The notes under the pieces are model-generated. The model did no database searches, was not told where the DNA came from, and saw only the letters and a program-made list of their open reading frames with translations. The translations under genes and the position numbers were made by a program. Below, piece after piece: positions 19,177 to 27,663 of a stretch of 64,000 bases of DNA (positions are counted from its first letter, which is position 1; each line of letters opens with the position of its first letter). Source of the stretch: Cognatishimia sp. WU-CL00825 (GTDB lineage Bacteria; Pseudomonadota; Alphaproteobacteria; Rhodobacterales; Rhodobacteraceae); the NCBI RefSeq assembly GCF_040364665.1, contig NZ_BAABWX010000001.1:1116001-1180000 (forward strand), read 5' to 3'.

Positions 19177-19622
19177 CAGTTTAACTCCTCGGGAAATGCA
19201 AACCGCGCCACAATGCGCCGCGCCCAGGGGCGACTAAGCGGGCTTTCCAGCACCGCATGGCCGCTATAGGCGTGTATGAAACTGGGATGCGTGCCGGTCA
19301 GTGCCTGCACGCCCATGTGTTTGGCGACTCCAGAGCTGCGCATCCGAAACAACAGAACATCCCCCGAGGCCGCATCAGACAGCGCTTTCGCGCTCAAATG
19401 CCGCTGCGCTGCTTGCCATAGACGTTCGCGCCCCTCTGGCTCTGACCAGTCTCGTGAATAGGCCGGGGCCTGTTCTGGCTCTTGGCCATAAAGCCCGCGC
19501 CAGACACCCCGGATCAACCCCAGACAATCGGTGCCCGCCCCCATGCAGGCTGATTGATGCACATAGGGCGTGCCGATCCAGCGCCGCGCCACAGCCACCG
19601 CCTGATCCCCCATCGCGCTCAC
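19176..19622 (-). CDS. GTA g14: NlpC/P60-type tail peptidase
   Basis: 148-residue cysteine peptidase of the NlpC/P60 fold. The nucleophile lies in GAGTDCLGLIRG (about C31-C33 region), with a downstream His in AKHMGVQAL. It matches RcGTA g14, proposed to cut peptidoglycan locally during DNA delivery. It overlaps g13 by 4 bp and g15 by 1 bp. Confidence 0.93.
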   Translation of the reverse strand: MSAMGDQAVAVARRWIGTPYVHQSACMGAGTDCLGLIRGVWRGLYGQEPEQAPAYSRDWSEPEGRERLWQAAQRHLSAKALSDAASGDVLLFRMRSSGVAKHMGVQALTGTHPSFIHAYSGHAVLESPLSRPWARRIVARFAFPEELN

Positions 19623-20509
19623 GAGCGTAAACTCCCGCCGTCATTCACCTCGCCATCACGTGGCAAAGTCGAGATCCACTCATCGCCCGGAACATCTGGA
19701 AACCCCTGAAAGTTCAAATGGTTGCCGAATTTGAAACGACAGGTCGCAAAGCGTTTGTCACAGCCTGCAATCAGCCTCACTTGATCGCCAACCGCAATCT
19801 GGGCTTTGATCGGGGCCCAAAGTTCCACCCGCCGGACAGGACCTGCAAAACGATCCTGTTTGATCACGCCAGTCAGGCCCGCCGCAGCACCTGACAGCAC
19901 ATCAAGCCGCCCGCGATCAAACCAGCCTTCGGCATATTCAGTCAGCGCCCCAAATCGCAAAACCCGCTGCTCTGTGATCTCTTCCACCACCACATCTGCA
20001 AAATTCTGCACTTCCCCAAGATCGATCTGGCAAGATGTATCCCCAAGCACGGCGGTACAGGGCTTTTGAAACACCCGACCGCTGGGTTGGTTCAGAGGGT
20101 CCGTCAAGCCGCGCAGTTCTGCGCGAAACCCGCCGCCACCGCGCTGGATTTCACCAATGCTGCCGCGAAACACCACCCGGCGCTGCGCCACATCTGCCCA
20201 ATTCACAACCCAGGCCGTCACTTTGGCGCTATCAAAGCGCCCGGCTTCGATATCGACATCCTGAATCGACGCATCGCTCAGCGCCCCAAGCGCTTCAGAA
20301 TTATCGACTGACAAACCCGTACTTTGGTCCAGTGCCAACGCCGTCAATCCGGTGTCTGCCCGAAACACCGTATCGGCAAAATTCAGATCGTTATCATGAT
20401 CGGTAAACCCCAGCAAAACCCCATCTTTGCGCAAAATTTGCCAACACCGCGCCAAAGTTGTGTGGCCGCCGTCCAAATGCGTTTGAAAATCTGCTGATAT
20501 CCCCATCAC
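19619..20509 (-). CDS. GTA g13: DUF2163 tail hub protein
   Basis: 296 residues, beginning with the family-typical WQILRKDGVLLGFTDHDNDL and continuing with FRADTGLTALALDQSTGLSVDNSEALGALSD. It carries the DUF2163 N-terminal region (about 10-170) and the phage BR0599-like C-terminal domain with Cys-rich CDKRFATCRFKFGN near 265. In RcGTA this protein forms part of the baseplate hub. It overlaps g12 and g14 by 4 bp each. Confidence 0.93.
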   Translation of the reverse strand: MMGISADFQTHLDGGHTTLARCWQILRKDGVLLGFTDHDNDLNFADTVFRADTGLTALALDQSTGLSVDNSEALGALSDASIQDVDIEAGRFDSAKVTAWVVNWADVAQRRVVFRGSIGEIQRGGGGFRAELRGLTDPLNQPSGRVFQKPCTAVLGDTSCQIDLGEVQNFADVVVEEITEQRVLRFGALTEYAEGWFDRGRLDVLSGAAAGLTGVIKQDRFAGPVRRVELWAPIKAQIAVGDQVRLIAGCDKRFATCRFKFGNHLNFQGFPDVPGDEWISTLPRDGEVNDGGSLRS

Positions 20510-21138
20510 ACACGCACCTCGACCACAGGCACATTGGGCATGTCACCCGCCTGAAAACTGGCAACGCTGGTCTGAATCCGGTCGGTGTCAAACCGCACCG
20601 GCACGTCAAATTCAAACCCCGCGCTGACCTCTTCCCCCAGCCCCGGCGGATCATTGAACATCACCAGCCCATGGGCCAGATCCACCGTATAATGCACCGC
20701 CTCTTGCTGCTCGCTGTCGGCCACGCCGATCCGCACCGTGCCAGCCACCGGCTTGCTGATTGGACGCCCATAGGACTGTTCACCGGATTGATAGGTTTTC
20801 AGCAACGGAAATGCGGTTTGCACACTGTCACCAACCCCTATCACCTGATCACGAAAATCCACCTCGGCCGAAGCCACGGATGATTTGAAATCTGACCAGT
20901 CTTTCCAACGAAACCCGTGCAACTGGCCCTGGCGCGCCTCAAAAAACGCAATCAGGGTTTCTATGTCATCCAAGGACCGCATGCCAACGCCAGCATCATA
21001 GCGCCGCCGGGCATGCGCCCAGGGTGTATTACGCTCTTCAAACCCATTGGTCAGGGTCACAACATCGGTGCGACGCTCGGGCCCACCGATGGATCCAAAA
21101 CTCAGATTTGCGGGAAACCGCACCTCGTGAAAAGCCAT
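20506..21138 (-). CDS. GTA g12: DUF2460 distal tail protein
   Basis: Starts MAFHEVRFPANLSFGSIGG, the signature of the DUF2460 family (RcGTA g12, distal tail protein linking tail tube to baseplate). The ATG at 21138 is chosen because AAGGGGATAAGG lies directly upstream and the family starts here; a longer frame would overlap g11. 210 residues. Confidence 0.94.
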   Translation of the reverse strand: MAFHEVRFPANLSFGSIGGPERRTDVVTLTNGFEERNTPWAHARRRYDAGVGMRSLDDIETLIAFFEARQGQLHGFRWKDWSDFKSSVASAEVDFRDQVIGVGDSVQTAFPLLKTYQSGEQSYGRPISKPVAGTVRIGVADSEQQEAVHYTVDLAHGLVMFNDPPGLGEEVSAGFEFDVPVRFDTDRIQTSVASFQAGDMPNVPVVEVRV

Positions 21139-21148
21139 CCTTATCCCC

Positions 21149-21808
21149 TTACCTATTGCGTTGACCCTGCGCCAAAGCCCGGCCCATTTGCGCGGCGATT
21201 TGGCCGCGAGAGCGCTGAAAACTTTGCACATCTGGCGTTTGGATATTCATCACGACCTGCACCGATCGCCCGCCCCCGCCACGCACCCCCAGCTTGCCGT
21301 CAGCCCCCCGCGCGAGCGGCATAATGGCCTCGGGGCCTGCTTCACCCATCAGGCCAAGCCCGCCACGCATTGGAAAGGTCGTTGGCCCAGCCACTATGCC
21401 GCCATTGGCAAAGGGCAAGACCCGCCCTTGGGAAAACGGCGCTCCATTTTCAAAAGGCAAAAGCCCACCAAAAATCCCGCCGATGCCCCGCGCCAGCAGC
21501 GAACCAAAATGATCTGTCACCGGTTTGACCGCGGCACCATAGGCCGCGCTGATCACGCCGCTGACCACATTGCGCAGGGCCTCGCTTAGGCTGTCGCCCT
21601 CTTGCACCACACCGTCCACGGCCTTGCGCAGACCTTTACGCAAGCCCTTCTCAAGCGTCTGCAAATCGCCGCCGGTGGACTGTAGCCCCAGCCGCACCTT
21701 TTGCATTTCTCCCGAAAACGCAGCCACCATCTGCGCCGCATCCCCGGCCTGCGCATCCAGATTTTCCAGCTGCGTCCCCAGAGTTTCTATGTTTTCAAAA
21801 TCTGTCAT
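21149..21808 (-). CDS. GTA g11: tail tape-measure protein
   Basis: 219 residues. The N-terminal half (about 1-75) is helical/coiled coil, followed by a glycine-rich segment (about 95-175; GIGGIFGGLLPFENGAPFSQGRVLPFANGG) typical of the RcGTA g11 tape-measure protein. It is short in line with the short GTA tail. It overlaps the g10.1 gene by 4 bp. Confidence 0.92.
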   Translation of the reverse strand: MTDFENIETLGTQLENLDAQAGDAAQMVAAFSGEMQKVRLGLQSTGGDLQTLEKGLRKGLRKAVDGVVQEGDSLSEALRNVVSGVISAAYGAAVKPVTDHFGSLLARGIGGIFGGLLPFENGAPFSQGRVLPFANGGIVAGPTTFPMRGGLGLMGEAGPEAIMPLARGADGKLGVRGGGGRSVQVVMNIQTPDVQSFQRSRGQIAAQMGRALAQGQRNR

Positions 21809-22002
21809 TCATTCACCTCTGATTTGTCCGGATAGGCCTGTAACAACGCATCCAATTGCGCGCGGCCCATGGGCGCAGGACCACTGCTTTGTCCCAACAT
21901 CAGTGCCAATTCAGCTGGTGTCAGCTGCCAGAACTCGCGCGGAGTTAAGTGCAAACCACGCAGGCCCGCACGCATCAGGCCCGGCCAGTCAAACCCCGTC
22001 AT
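21805..22002 (-). CDS. GTA g10.1: small tail assembly chaperone (rcc01693 family)
   Basis: 65 residues with the family pattern LTPREFWQLTPAELALMLG. It overlaps g10 by 14 bp and g11 by 4 bp. Paired small ORFs just before the tape-measure gene usually encode tail assembly chaperones. Confidence 0.88.
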   Translation of the reverse strand: MTGFDWPGLMRAGLRGLHLTPREFWQLTPAELALMLGQSSGPAPMGRAQLDALLQAYPDKSEVNE

Positions 22003-22321
22003 GTTGCCCCCCCGGCACCGTAAAGGCCTGGGCCAGCAACTGGGCGGCCACCCGCGCGGCTTTCACAGGTCCCCCGGCGATGTCGGCTGTCAGCAAATCA
22101 GCCTGCTGCCCTGTCCAGCCACCACCGCGCAACCCAGCACAGACCAAGGCCAAAACATCCGAACTGGAAAACGCCCCGCTTTCAAACCGCTGCACCAGTT
22201 CCACCAAAGAACCCGCCGCAAGCTGATCTTCCAACTCTGCCAATGCCCCCAATGTCAGTTTCAACACATGGGGGGTGCCATTTAGCTCCAAAGCGACTTC
22301 GCCAGCCCAAGGGTTTGCCAT
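21989..22321 (-). CDS. GTA g10: tail assembly protein (DUF3356-like)
   Basis: 110 residues beginning MANPWAGEVALELNGTPHVLKLTLGALAELE, the hallmark of the GTA family related to tail tube assembly chaperones. It lies between the major tail protein and g10.1, as in Rhodobacter capsulatus. Confidence 0.92.
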   Translation of the reverse strand: MANPWAGEVALELNGTPHVLKLTLGALAELEDQLAAGSLVELVQRFESGAFSSSDVLALVCAGLRGGGWTGQQADLLTADIAGGPVKAARVAAQLLAQAFTVPGGQHDGV

Positions 22322-22324
22322 GAT

Positions 22325-22741
22325 CTAAACCGCCGCCACAAAGCTCAGCGCACCGGCCGACGCCAGGGCCAATTCATAGGTCGCTTCACCGTTGAAATTG
22401 CCGGCATATTCCAATGAGGTCACCTGAAACGCGCCCTCGACCGTGCCGAAATCGGGGATTATCACCTGAAAATCGGGGATCTCGCCGTCAAAGAACAATT
22501 GGCGTGTGCGCTCGTCAGTGCTGGCGTCCTTAAAGACGCCCGACCCGGAAATCGCCGCGGTCTTAACCCCGGCCCCGGCCAGCAATTCGCGCCAACCGCC
22601 CTGGCTTTCCAACGAGGTCACATCAACACTTTCCGCATTAAAACTGATGCGGGTTGCCCGCAGGCCCGCGATGGTTTCAAAGGTGCCGTCACCCAGAATA
22701 TCGACTTTGATCAATAGATCCTTACCGTTTTGTGCCGTCAT
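22325..22741 (-). CDS. GTA g9: major tail protein
   Basis: 138 residues from ATG 22741 (MTAQNGKDLLIKVDILGDG). GGAGG lies 9 nt upstream, whereas the longer frame would extend into g8. The TIGR02126/phage major tail family pattern includes RATRISFNAESVDVTS and LEYAGNFNGEATYELALASAGAL. It polymerises into the tail tube. Confidence 0.93.
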   Translation of the reverse strand: MTAQNGKDLLIKVDILGDGTFETIAGLRATRISFNAESVDVTSLESQGGWRELLAGAGVKTAAISGSGVFKDASTDERTRQLFFDGEIPDFQVIIPDFGTVEGAFQVTSLEYAGNFNGEATYELALASAGALSFVAAV

Positions 22742-22766
22742 AAGATCAGCCTCCAGAAATTGAATT

Positions 22767-23177
22767 TCAGTTGTCCTCGACCCGCGCCGCAAACCGCAGA
22801 TCTATGCGCCGCAAATTCGCGGCTTCCTCGCGGCTCGCCGCCGCCCGCTCAAACACCAAAGAGATCAAATGCCCGCGCGACAGACCTAGGGCGGTCTGGT
22901 GCAGCGCATCGCTGACCGCCACGGCAACCGCTTTACTGTTGGAAAACCCCGGCGCATCGCTGACCACCGAGACGGTAAATCTGTGCAATGCGCCCGCATC
23001 GGTCTTGTCGCTGCGATCCAGGGCAATTTCCGGTCCCAAAGTCACGTAAGTAGAAGGAATTGTGCCCCCCGGAACCTCGTCAAAAACCGCGGTGCCAATC
23101 AAACTATTAAGTGCTGCATCAGATTGTAAGCATTGGTAAATTGCTGATTGCAAAGCGACGGAAACGCCATAGCTCAT
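22767..23177 (-). CDS. GTA g8: DUF3168 tail terminator
   Basis: 136 residues, DUF3168 (SYGVSVALQSAIYQCLQSDAALNSLIGTAVFDEVP). It caps the tail tube at the head-tail junction in RcGTA. It overlaps g7 by 4 bp. Confidence 0.92.
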   Translation of the reverse strand: MSYGVSVALQSAIYQCLQSDAALNSLIGTAVFDEVPGGTIPSTYVTLGPEIALDRSDKTDAGALHRFTVSVVSDAPGFSNSKAVAVAVSDALHQTALGLSRGHLISLVFERAAASREEAANLRRIDLRFAARVEDN

Positions 23178-23518
23178 GCCACGATCTCCTCTGTTGCAAA
23201 GCAGGTCAGAAACCGTGCTGCAGAATCCTGTTCGGTGACCGCCAGAATGCGAAACAAGCGTGTTCCTTCGCGAAACCTCTGGCCTGCCACAGGTCGCGAC
23301 GGGGCGCCAAACTCTGCGGCCCGCACCGTGATGCGGTAATCCACCCGCGACAGACCCACACCCTTGCGCGCCCGCGCCCGTTCTCGCCCGGTGCGGGGTT
23401 TAACCTCGGCCCACAGCGACCCAAGATCCACCCAGGTTTCGGTAAACCCACCGGCCTCGTCGGTGACTTTCTGCGCCTCTTGCAGGGTCAGTTTGCGGTT
23501 CAAAACCGGCCCGCTCAT
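23174..23518 (-). CDS. GTA g7: head-closure / head-tail adaptor protein
   Basis: 114 residues of the phage SPP1 gp16-like head-closure family (LNRKLTLQEAQKVTDEAGGFTETWVDLGSLWAEV). Overlaps of 4 bp with both g6 and g8 indicate translational coupling. Confidence 0.92.
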   Translation of the reverse strand: MSGPVLNRKLTLQEAQKVTDEAGGFTETWVDLGSLWAEVKPRTGRERARARKGVGLSRVDYRITVRAAEFGAPSRPVAGQRFREGTRLFRILAVTEQDSAARFLTCFATEEIVA

Positions 23519-24114
23519 GACACGTCCTCAAAACCGATCCGCAGGGGCCGATAGCGGTCAATCAAACTGGTAACCCCAAAGGGCATACAGCCGCCACCAA
23601 AGGCGGTTTCATGGCGAAATTCATAATAATGCGCCGCCAACAGCAACACCGCCTGCTGCAAATCCACCGGCACATCGCTCCAGGCGGGGCCAAAACCAGC
23701 GTTAAAGAACAGCTGCACCTGACCCGCTTTTGCAATGGTCGGCAAACAGGCGTTGCGCGGGCGTAACACCGGCTGAAGCCCATCTGGTTCCAACCAATAT
23801 TGCGCAACATCCACCGTTGTTTCCGCGCCGTCAGCATCGATCAAACGCAATTCGCTCACCACATTGACCGGTGCCACCGGCAAAACCTGCCCTGCGGTTT
23901 TGCGCCAACGCGTCAACAGCCAACTAAAGTCACGGGCAATCAAAACCTGCCCTGTACGCGCCTCTATGGCCGCCAGGGCTGCGCGCAAAAACCCCTCCAA
24001 AACACCGTCTTGAATCGCCTCGTCGGCAAACCCGGTCCCAAGCCGCAAATGCGCCTTCAGGTCCGCAATTGGCAAAGCCGCAGCGGCAATTTGGGTCTCT
24101 TCCATTAACATCAT
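23515..24114 (-). CDS. GTA g6: head-tail connector (adaptor) protein
   Basis: 199 residues of the gp6-like connector family (LKAHLRLG near 20, VQLFFNAGFG and PVDLQQAVLLLAAHYYEFR toward the C-terminus). GGAG lies 7 nt before the ATG at 24114. It joins the portal to the head-closure protein. The 141-bp gap before it separates it from the capsid gene. Confidence 0.92.
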   Translation of the reverse strand: MMLMEETQIAAAALPIADLKAHLRLGTGFADEAIQDGVLEGFLRAALAAIEARTGQVLIARDFSWLLTRWRKTAGQVLPVAPVNVVSELRLIDADGAETTVDVAQYWLEPDGLQPVLRPRNACLPTIAKAGQVQLFFNAGFGPAWSDVPVDLQQAVLLLAAHYYEFRHETAFGGGCMPFGVTSLIDRYRPLRIGFEDVS

Positions 24115-24133
24115 GGGTTATCTCCAATACTCG

Positions 24134-24184
24134 GCTCCCCTCTCATGTGGGCGCGCGCCACGCGTCACTCGGTCGGAGGGGAGC
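24134..24184 (-). other. Long-loop stem between the GTA capsid and connector genes
   Basis: Perfect 9-bp arms GCTCCCCTC (24134-24142) and GAGGGGAGC (24176-24184) with a 33-nt loop, in the only sizeable gap of the capsid-tail half of the operon. It may set the capsid-to-connector ratio by processing or partial termination. Confidence 0.5.
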
Positions 24185-24255
24185 AGCCAGACAACGCGCA
24201 ACCAGCGCACGCCCCGGCGCGGCGACCTGTGCCGCCGCGCCCTTCGCAATCCCGT

Positions 24256-25443
24256 TTACGAGACCGCGAACCGCAAAAGCTTGATGGCCGCAAAGTCGCT
24301 CACATCGCCGCCGACCCGTTTGGTGGCATAAAACAACACATGAGGTTTCGCCGAAAACGGATCTCGCAGCACGCGCAGATCTGGGCGCTCGGCTATGGTA
24401 TAACCGGCTTCAAAATCACCAAACGCAATGGCATCTGCAGCGCTGGCAATGTCTGGCATATCTTCGGCAATCAGCACCGGATAGCCCAGAAGCCGCGCCG
24501 GTTCGCCCGCCGCCAAACCATCAGACCACAGAAAACGCCCATCCGCGTCCTTTAGCTTGCGCACCGCCCCGGCAGTTTTGGAATTCATCACAAAGCTGCC
24601 ATTGGCGCGGTACTGCGCCCCCAGGGCATAGACCAAATCAATCAGCGCCTCGGCCCCGTCAAAATCGCCGTCAGCACCGGTGGCCACATAACCAATATTG
24701 CCCCAGGCCCAGCTGTCGTTATCCACCGCCGGATGCGTCAAAATGCCTGTCGGTTTGCCTGTGCCATCCCCATTGATGAACGCACCGGCCTCGGCTCGGG
24801 CAAACTTGTCAGCAATCCTCCCGGCCAACCAATTCTCCACGTCAAAGGCGCTGTCATCCAACAGGCGTTGACTGGCCTTGGGCAGGGCTGACAATTCATG
24901 CAGCGGAATGGAAATCCGCTCGATGGTCGGCGTGCCGGTTTCGGTGCTTGCGGTGGTTTCATCCGCCCAGCCCGCACCAGCATCCGTGCTGTCAATCAAC
25001 ACATCAAAAGAGCTGGCCTCGACATTGACAACATTGGCGATCGCCCGGATCGACGCCGTGTCTGACAGCACCGATTTGATGCTCTCTGCGGTCACCGGAT
25101 CCACCAGATATCCCCCATCGCCATTCACCGTGCTGGACAGGGCTTTTTCTTCCAGCGTCAAGCCACGCAGGCCCTCGTCGTCACCACTGCGCAAATAGGT
25201 CCCAAGCGCTTTCTTATGCGGCGCTTCACCGTCGGCGGCTGCCGCCAAGGCCGGGCGGGCCATCATCACTGTCTTTCGATCCAGAATATTCATGCGTTCT
25301 TCCTGCTGTTGCAATTTGCTGTCGATACCGGCCCGAAAGCCTTTCAGTTCGCGGGCAAACCCCGCCACGGCGCTTCTCACCCCGTCGATCGGAGACACAT
25401 CTTCCCCGATCCGAGCCACAGGCCCAGTTCCTGTCTCGGTCAT
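24256..25443 (-). CDS. GTA g5: major capsid protein (HK97 fold)
   Basis: 395 residues. Residues 1-110 are the delta/scaffold domain with coiled coil (FRAGIDSKLQQQEERMNILD), removed by the prohead protease. The mature HK97-fold capsid domain follows (GDGGYLVDPVTAESIKSVLSD, FINGDGTGKPTGILTHPA, LLGYPVLIAEDMPDIASAADAIAFGDF). This is the most conserved GTA gene and a usual phylogenetic marker for the element. Confidence 0.96.
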   Translation of the reverse strand: MTETGTGPVARIGEDVSPIDGVRSAVAGFARELKGFRAGIDSKLQQQEERMNILDRKTVMMARPALAAAADGEAPHKKALGTYLRSGDDEGLRGLTLEEKALSSTVNGDGGYLVDPVTAESIKSVLSDTASIRAIANVVNVEASSFDVLIDSTDAGAGWADETTASTETGTPTIERISIPLHELSALPKASQRLLDDSAFDVENWLAGRIADKFARAEAGAFINGDGTGKPTGILTHPAVDNDSWAWGNIGYVATGADGDFDGAEALIDLVYALGAQYRANGSFVMNSKTAGAVRKLKDADGRFLWSDGLAAGEPARLLGYPVLIAEDMPDIASAADAIAFGDFEAGYTIAERPDLRVLRDPFSAKPHVLFYATKRVGGDVSDFAAIKLLRFAVS

Positions 25444-25476
25444 TTCAACCCTTTCTTTTGGTTTGGTGTGGCGGCC

Positions 25477-26022
25477 CTAAGGCGTTGCCAGCTCTCGGCA
25501 GGCATCCTCAAACACCGCCGCCATGTCGCGCATCATCTCCGCCCCAAGGTCATCCCCCTTGGCGGCCACCCGCGCATTTGGCAACATTGGAAAGGTCACC
25601 AGCGACACCTCCCAAAGCTCCAACTCCCGCAAAAGCCTTTGGCCTTTGTCATTCTTTGCGGCTTTCACTGTCCGGTAGCCAATCGACAACCCATCAATTG
25701 CCCCGGCGGTGATCAAGGCCGCCGCCTCGCGCCCTTTGGCCACATCCGTCAGCAAGCGGCCTTTGACAAACAGACCCTGCTTGTCTTCGCGCACCTCGTC
25801 CCAGATGCCTATCGGCTGCGCTGGATCATGCTGCCACAGCATTTTCACAGAGCGCCCGGCCGCCATGAGCTTTTGCAATGATGCCGCATAGGCCCCGGTT
25901 TGCACCACGTCGCCGCCTTGATCCGCGCGACCAAACAACGAAGCATAGCCCTGGATGACCGCGCCATCCGCTACCGTCAATCCTTCGCCGAACCGGGCAA
26001 ATTTCTGTTCCAATTCCATCAT
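25477..26022 (-). CDS. GTA g4: HK97-type prohead protease
   Basis: 181 residues of the S78 prohead protease family. IQGYASLFGRADQGGDVV, the probable catalytic His in LWQHDPAQPIG and Ser in GLSIGYRTV are all present. It cleaves the capsid scaffold domain. AGGAGG lies 4 nt before the ATG. Confidence 0.95.
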   Translation of the reverse strand: MMELEQKFARFGEGLTVADGAVIQGYASLFGRADQGGDVVQTGAYAASLQKLMAAGRSVKMLWQHDPAQPIGIWDEVREDKQGLFVKGRLLTDVAKGREAAALITAGAIDGLSIGYRTVKAAKNDKGQRLLRELELWEVSLVTFPMLPNARVAAKGDDLGAEMMRDMAAVFEDACRELATP

Positions 26023-26040
26023 ATCTCCTCCTCGTCCCCC

Positions 26041-26280
26041 CTAAGGCGCAGCCTGCATCACCGATTGAAAGGCCTGCGCCAGGATCACTGCCACCACGCC
26101 ATACACTGTCAACCACAGCCGCTTTTCCAGGCGTTCCATCAGCATTTCAATGCGATCAAGGCGGCGATTCAGCGTTTCAAATTGCAGTTTTGCCACCCGT
26201 TCATGTGCTTCCAGCCGCAAGGCAGGCGCACAGTCAAAACTCTCAAACCCAAAGCGGTCTGCGCGCATGTCCTCAGCCAT
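26041..26280 (-). CDS. GTA g3.5: small head formation protein (RCAP_rcc01685-like)
   Basis: 79 residues (MAEDMRADRFGFESFD), acidic-basic helical N-terminus and one C-terminal membrane helix (about 52-75). The start at 26280 overlaps the portal stop by 8 bp; longer frames run inside g3. Same position and size as RcGTA g3.5. Confidence 0.85.
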   Translation of the reverse strand: MAEDMRADRFGFESFDCAPALRLEAHERVAKLQFETLNRRLDRIEMLMERLEKRLWLTVYGVVAVILAQAFQSVMQAAP

Positions 26281-27499
26281 CCTGCACCCCCTCTTGCCCG
26301 CTTTCTTGCCCGGCATCTTGCCCCCCACCTTTCAAGGGCGGCAAACCCAGCAAGTGGCGTTTTTCGGCAGGCGTCAAAAATCCGGCACTCTCAACCCGGC
26401 GCCATTGTGCATCGCGCTCTGCACTCAAGGCCGGCACCTGATCAAGATCAGGCGCAAACACCAAGGGATCGCCGCTAAACCCGCACAGCCAGTCTGACAC
26501 CGCCGCCATCACCCGGGTCACAAGCGGCAAAACCGTCAGACGAAAGAACGCCCGGTGCGCCTCTTGATAATTGGCATAAGTCGCATCCCCCGGAATGCCC
26601 AACAGCATTGGCGGCACCCCAAAGGCCAAGGCAATTTCCCGCGCTGCGGCTTCTTTGGTCTTCTGAAATTCCATGTCACTTGGGGAAAACCCCATAGGTT
26701 TCCAATCCAACCCGCCTTCCAGCAACATCGGTCGCCCCGCATTGCGCGCGCCCTGATGGTGCATCTCCATTTCACTGACCAACCTGTCATATTGATCGTG
26801 GCTCAGGCTGCCTTGCCCTTCAGCCCCCTTATAGACAATCGCCCCCGAGGGCCGCGCCGCATTGTCCAACAGCGCCTTGCTCCAGCTTGACGCCGCATTG
26901 TGCACGTCAATCGCCATGGCCGCCGCCTGCATCGGCGAAAACCCATAATGGTCATCCTGCGGATTGACGTTTCGGATATGGCAAATCACCCGATCTTGTC
27001 TGACATCAAAACGGTGCTTCTTGGCCCCAACCGCATAGTCATAGGCCACCGGCCAGCCATCCTCACCCGGTACAACGCGCATGCGATCCGAGCGCAAAAC
27101 ATGCAGCTCTAACGGCAAGCCACCCGCCTCTGGTGCCCCACCAACGGCTTCCAAATAGCCATCGCCTGACAACAACAGTTGCGCGTAAAGCGCTTCCAAA
27201 AGCTCGGCCTTGCCCTGCGCCCCATTTGGCCGCTTTAACAACGCCAATACCGGATGATCCTCAAACCGCTGCACGCGATCCTGCAACACCAAAGGCACCG
27301 CTGCAGCGGCTTCTGCAATCAGCTTTACACACCGAAACCCCACGGGGTTTGCGGCAAAACCGGTGCGCGTCAATGACCCGGTGTCGCGCGCAGACCAAGC
27401 CGCGCGACCGGCTGAATGATAGGCCACAACACGCCCCGCCGCGCTGGCTTTCTGCTCCGGTAGATCGCCCACTTCGCTGCGCTTTAGAAATTCAAACAT
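26273..27499 (-). CDS. GTA g3: portal protein (HK97 family)
   Basis: 408 residues; the conserved portal core includes FRCVKLIAEAAAAVPLVL, LLLSGDGYLE and the AREIALAFGVPPMLLGIPGD segment. It forms the ring at the capsid vertex through which DNA is packed. AAAGGAG precedes the ATG. It is separated from the large terminase gene by 164 bp, unusual inside this compact operon. Confidence 0.95.
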   Translation of the reverse strand: MFEFLKRSEVGDLPEQKASAAGRVVAYHSAGRAAWSARDTGSLTRTGFAANPVGFRCVKLIAEAAAAVPLVLQDRVQRFEDHPVLALLKRPNGAQGKAELLEALYAQLLLSGDGYLEAVGGAPEAGGLPLELHVLRSDRMRVVPGEDGWPVAYDYAVGAKKHRFDVRQDRVICHIRNVNPQDDHYGFSPMQAAAMAIDVHNAASSWSKALLDNAARPSGAIVYKGAEGQGSLSHDQYDRLVSEMEMHHQGARNAGRPMLLEGGLDWKPMGFSPSDMEFQKTKEAAAREIALAFGVPPMLLGIPGDATYANYQEAHRAFFRLTVLPLVTRVMAAVSDWLCGFSGDPLVFAPDLDQVPALSAERDAQWRRVESAGFLTPAEKRHLLGLPPLKGGGQDAGQESGQEGVQDG

Positions 27500-27622
27500 T
27501 CACATCGCTCCTTTGCCACCAAGCGCCCTGTCACCTCTGACAAAACCACTCTGCCTCAAATACCTTAAACCGCTCTCACCACAGCGCCCGCACCCTCGGC
27601 AACGCCCCCTCCTTCACCTTTG

Positions 27623-27645
27623 CAAAAATACTCCCGCCGGAGGCA
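27623..27645 (-). other. Rhodobacterales terminator-type motif inside the GTA operon
   Basis: On the minus strand the gap between g2 and g3 holds TGCCTCCGGCGGGAGTATT followed by TTTG, the same core as the aldolase terminator at 8398-8432. Its short CTCC/GGAG stem followed by a T-rich run could act as a weak terminator. Confidence 0.55.
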
Positions 27646-27663
27646 CCGCCATCCGCAACAAAG

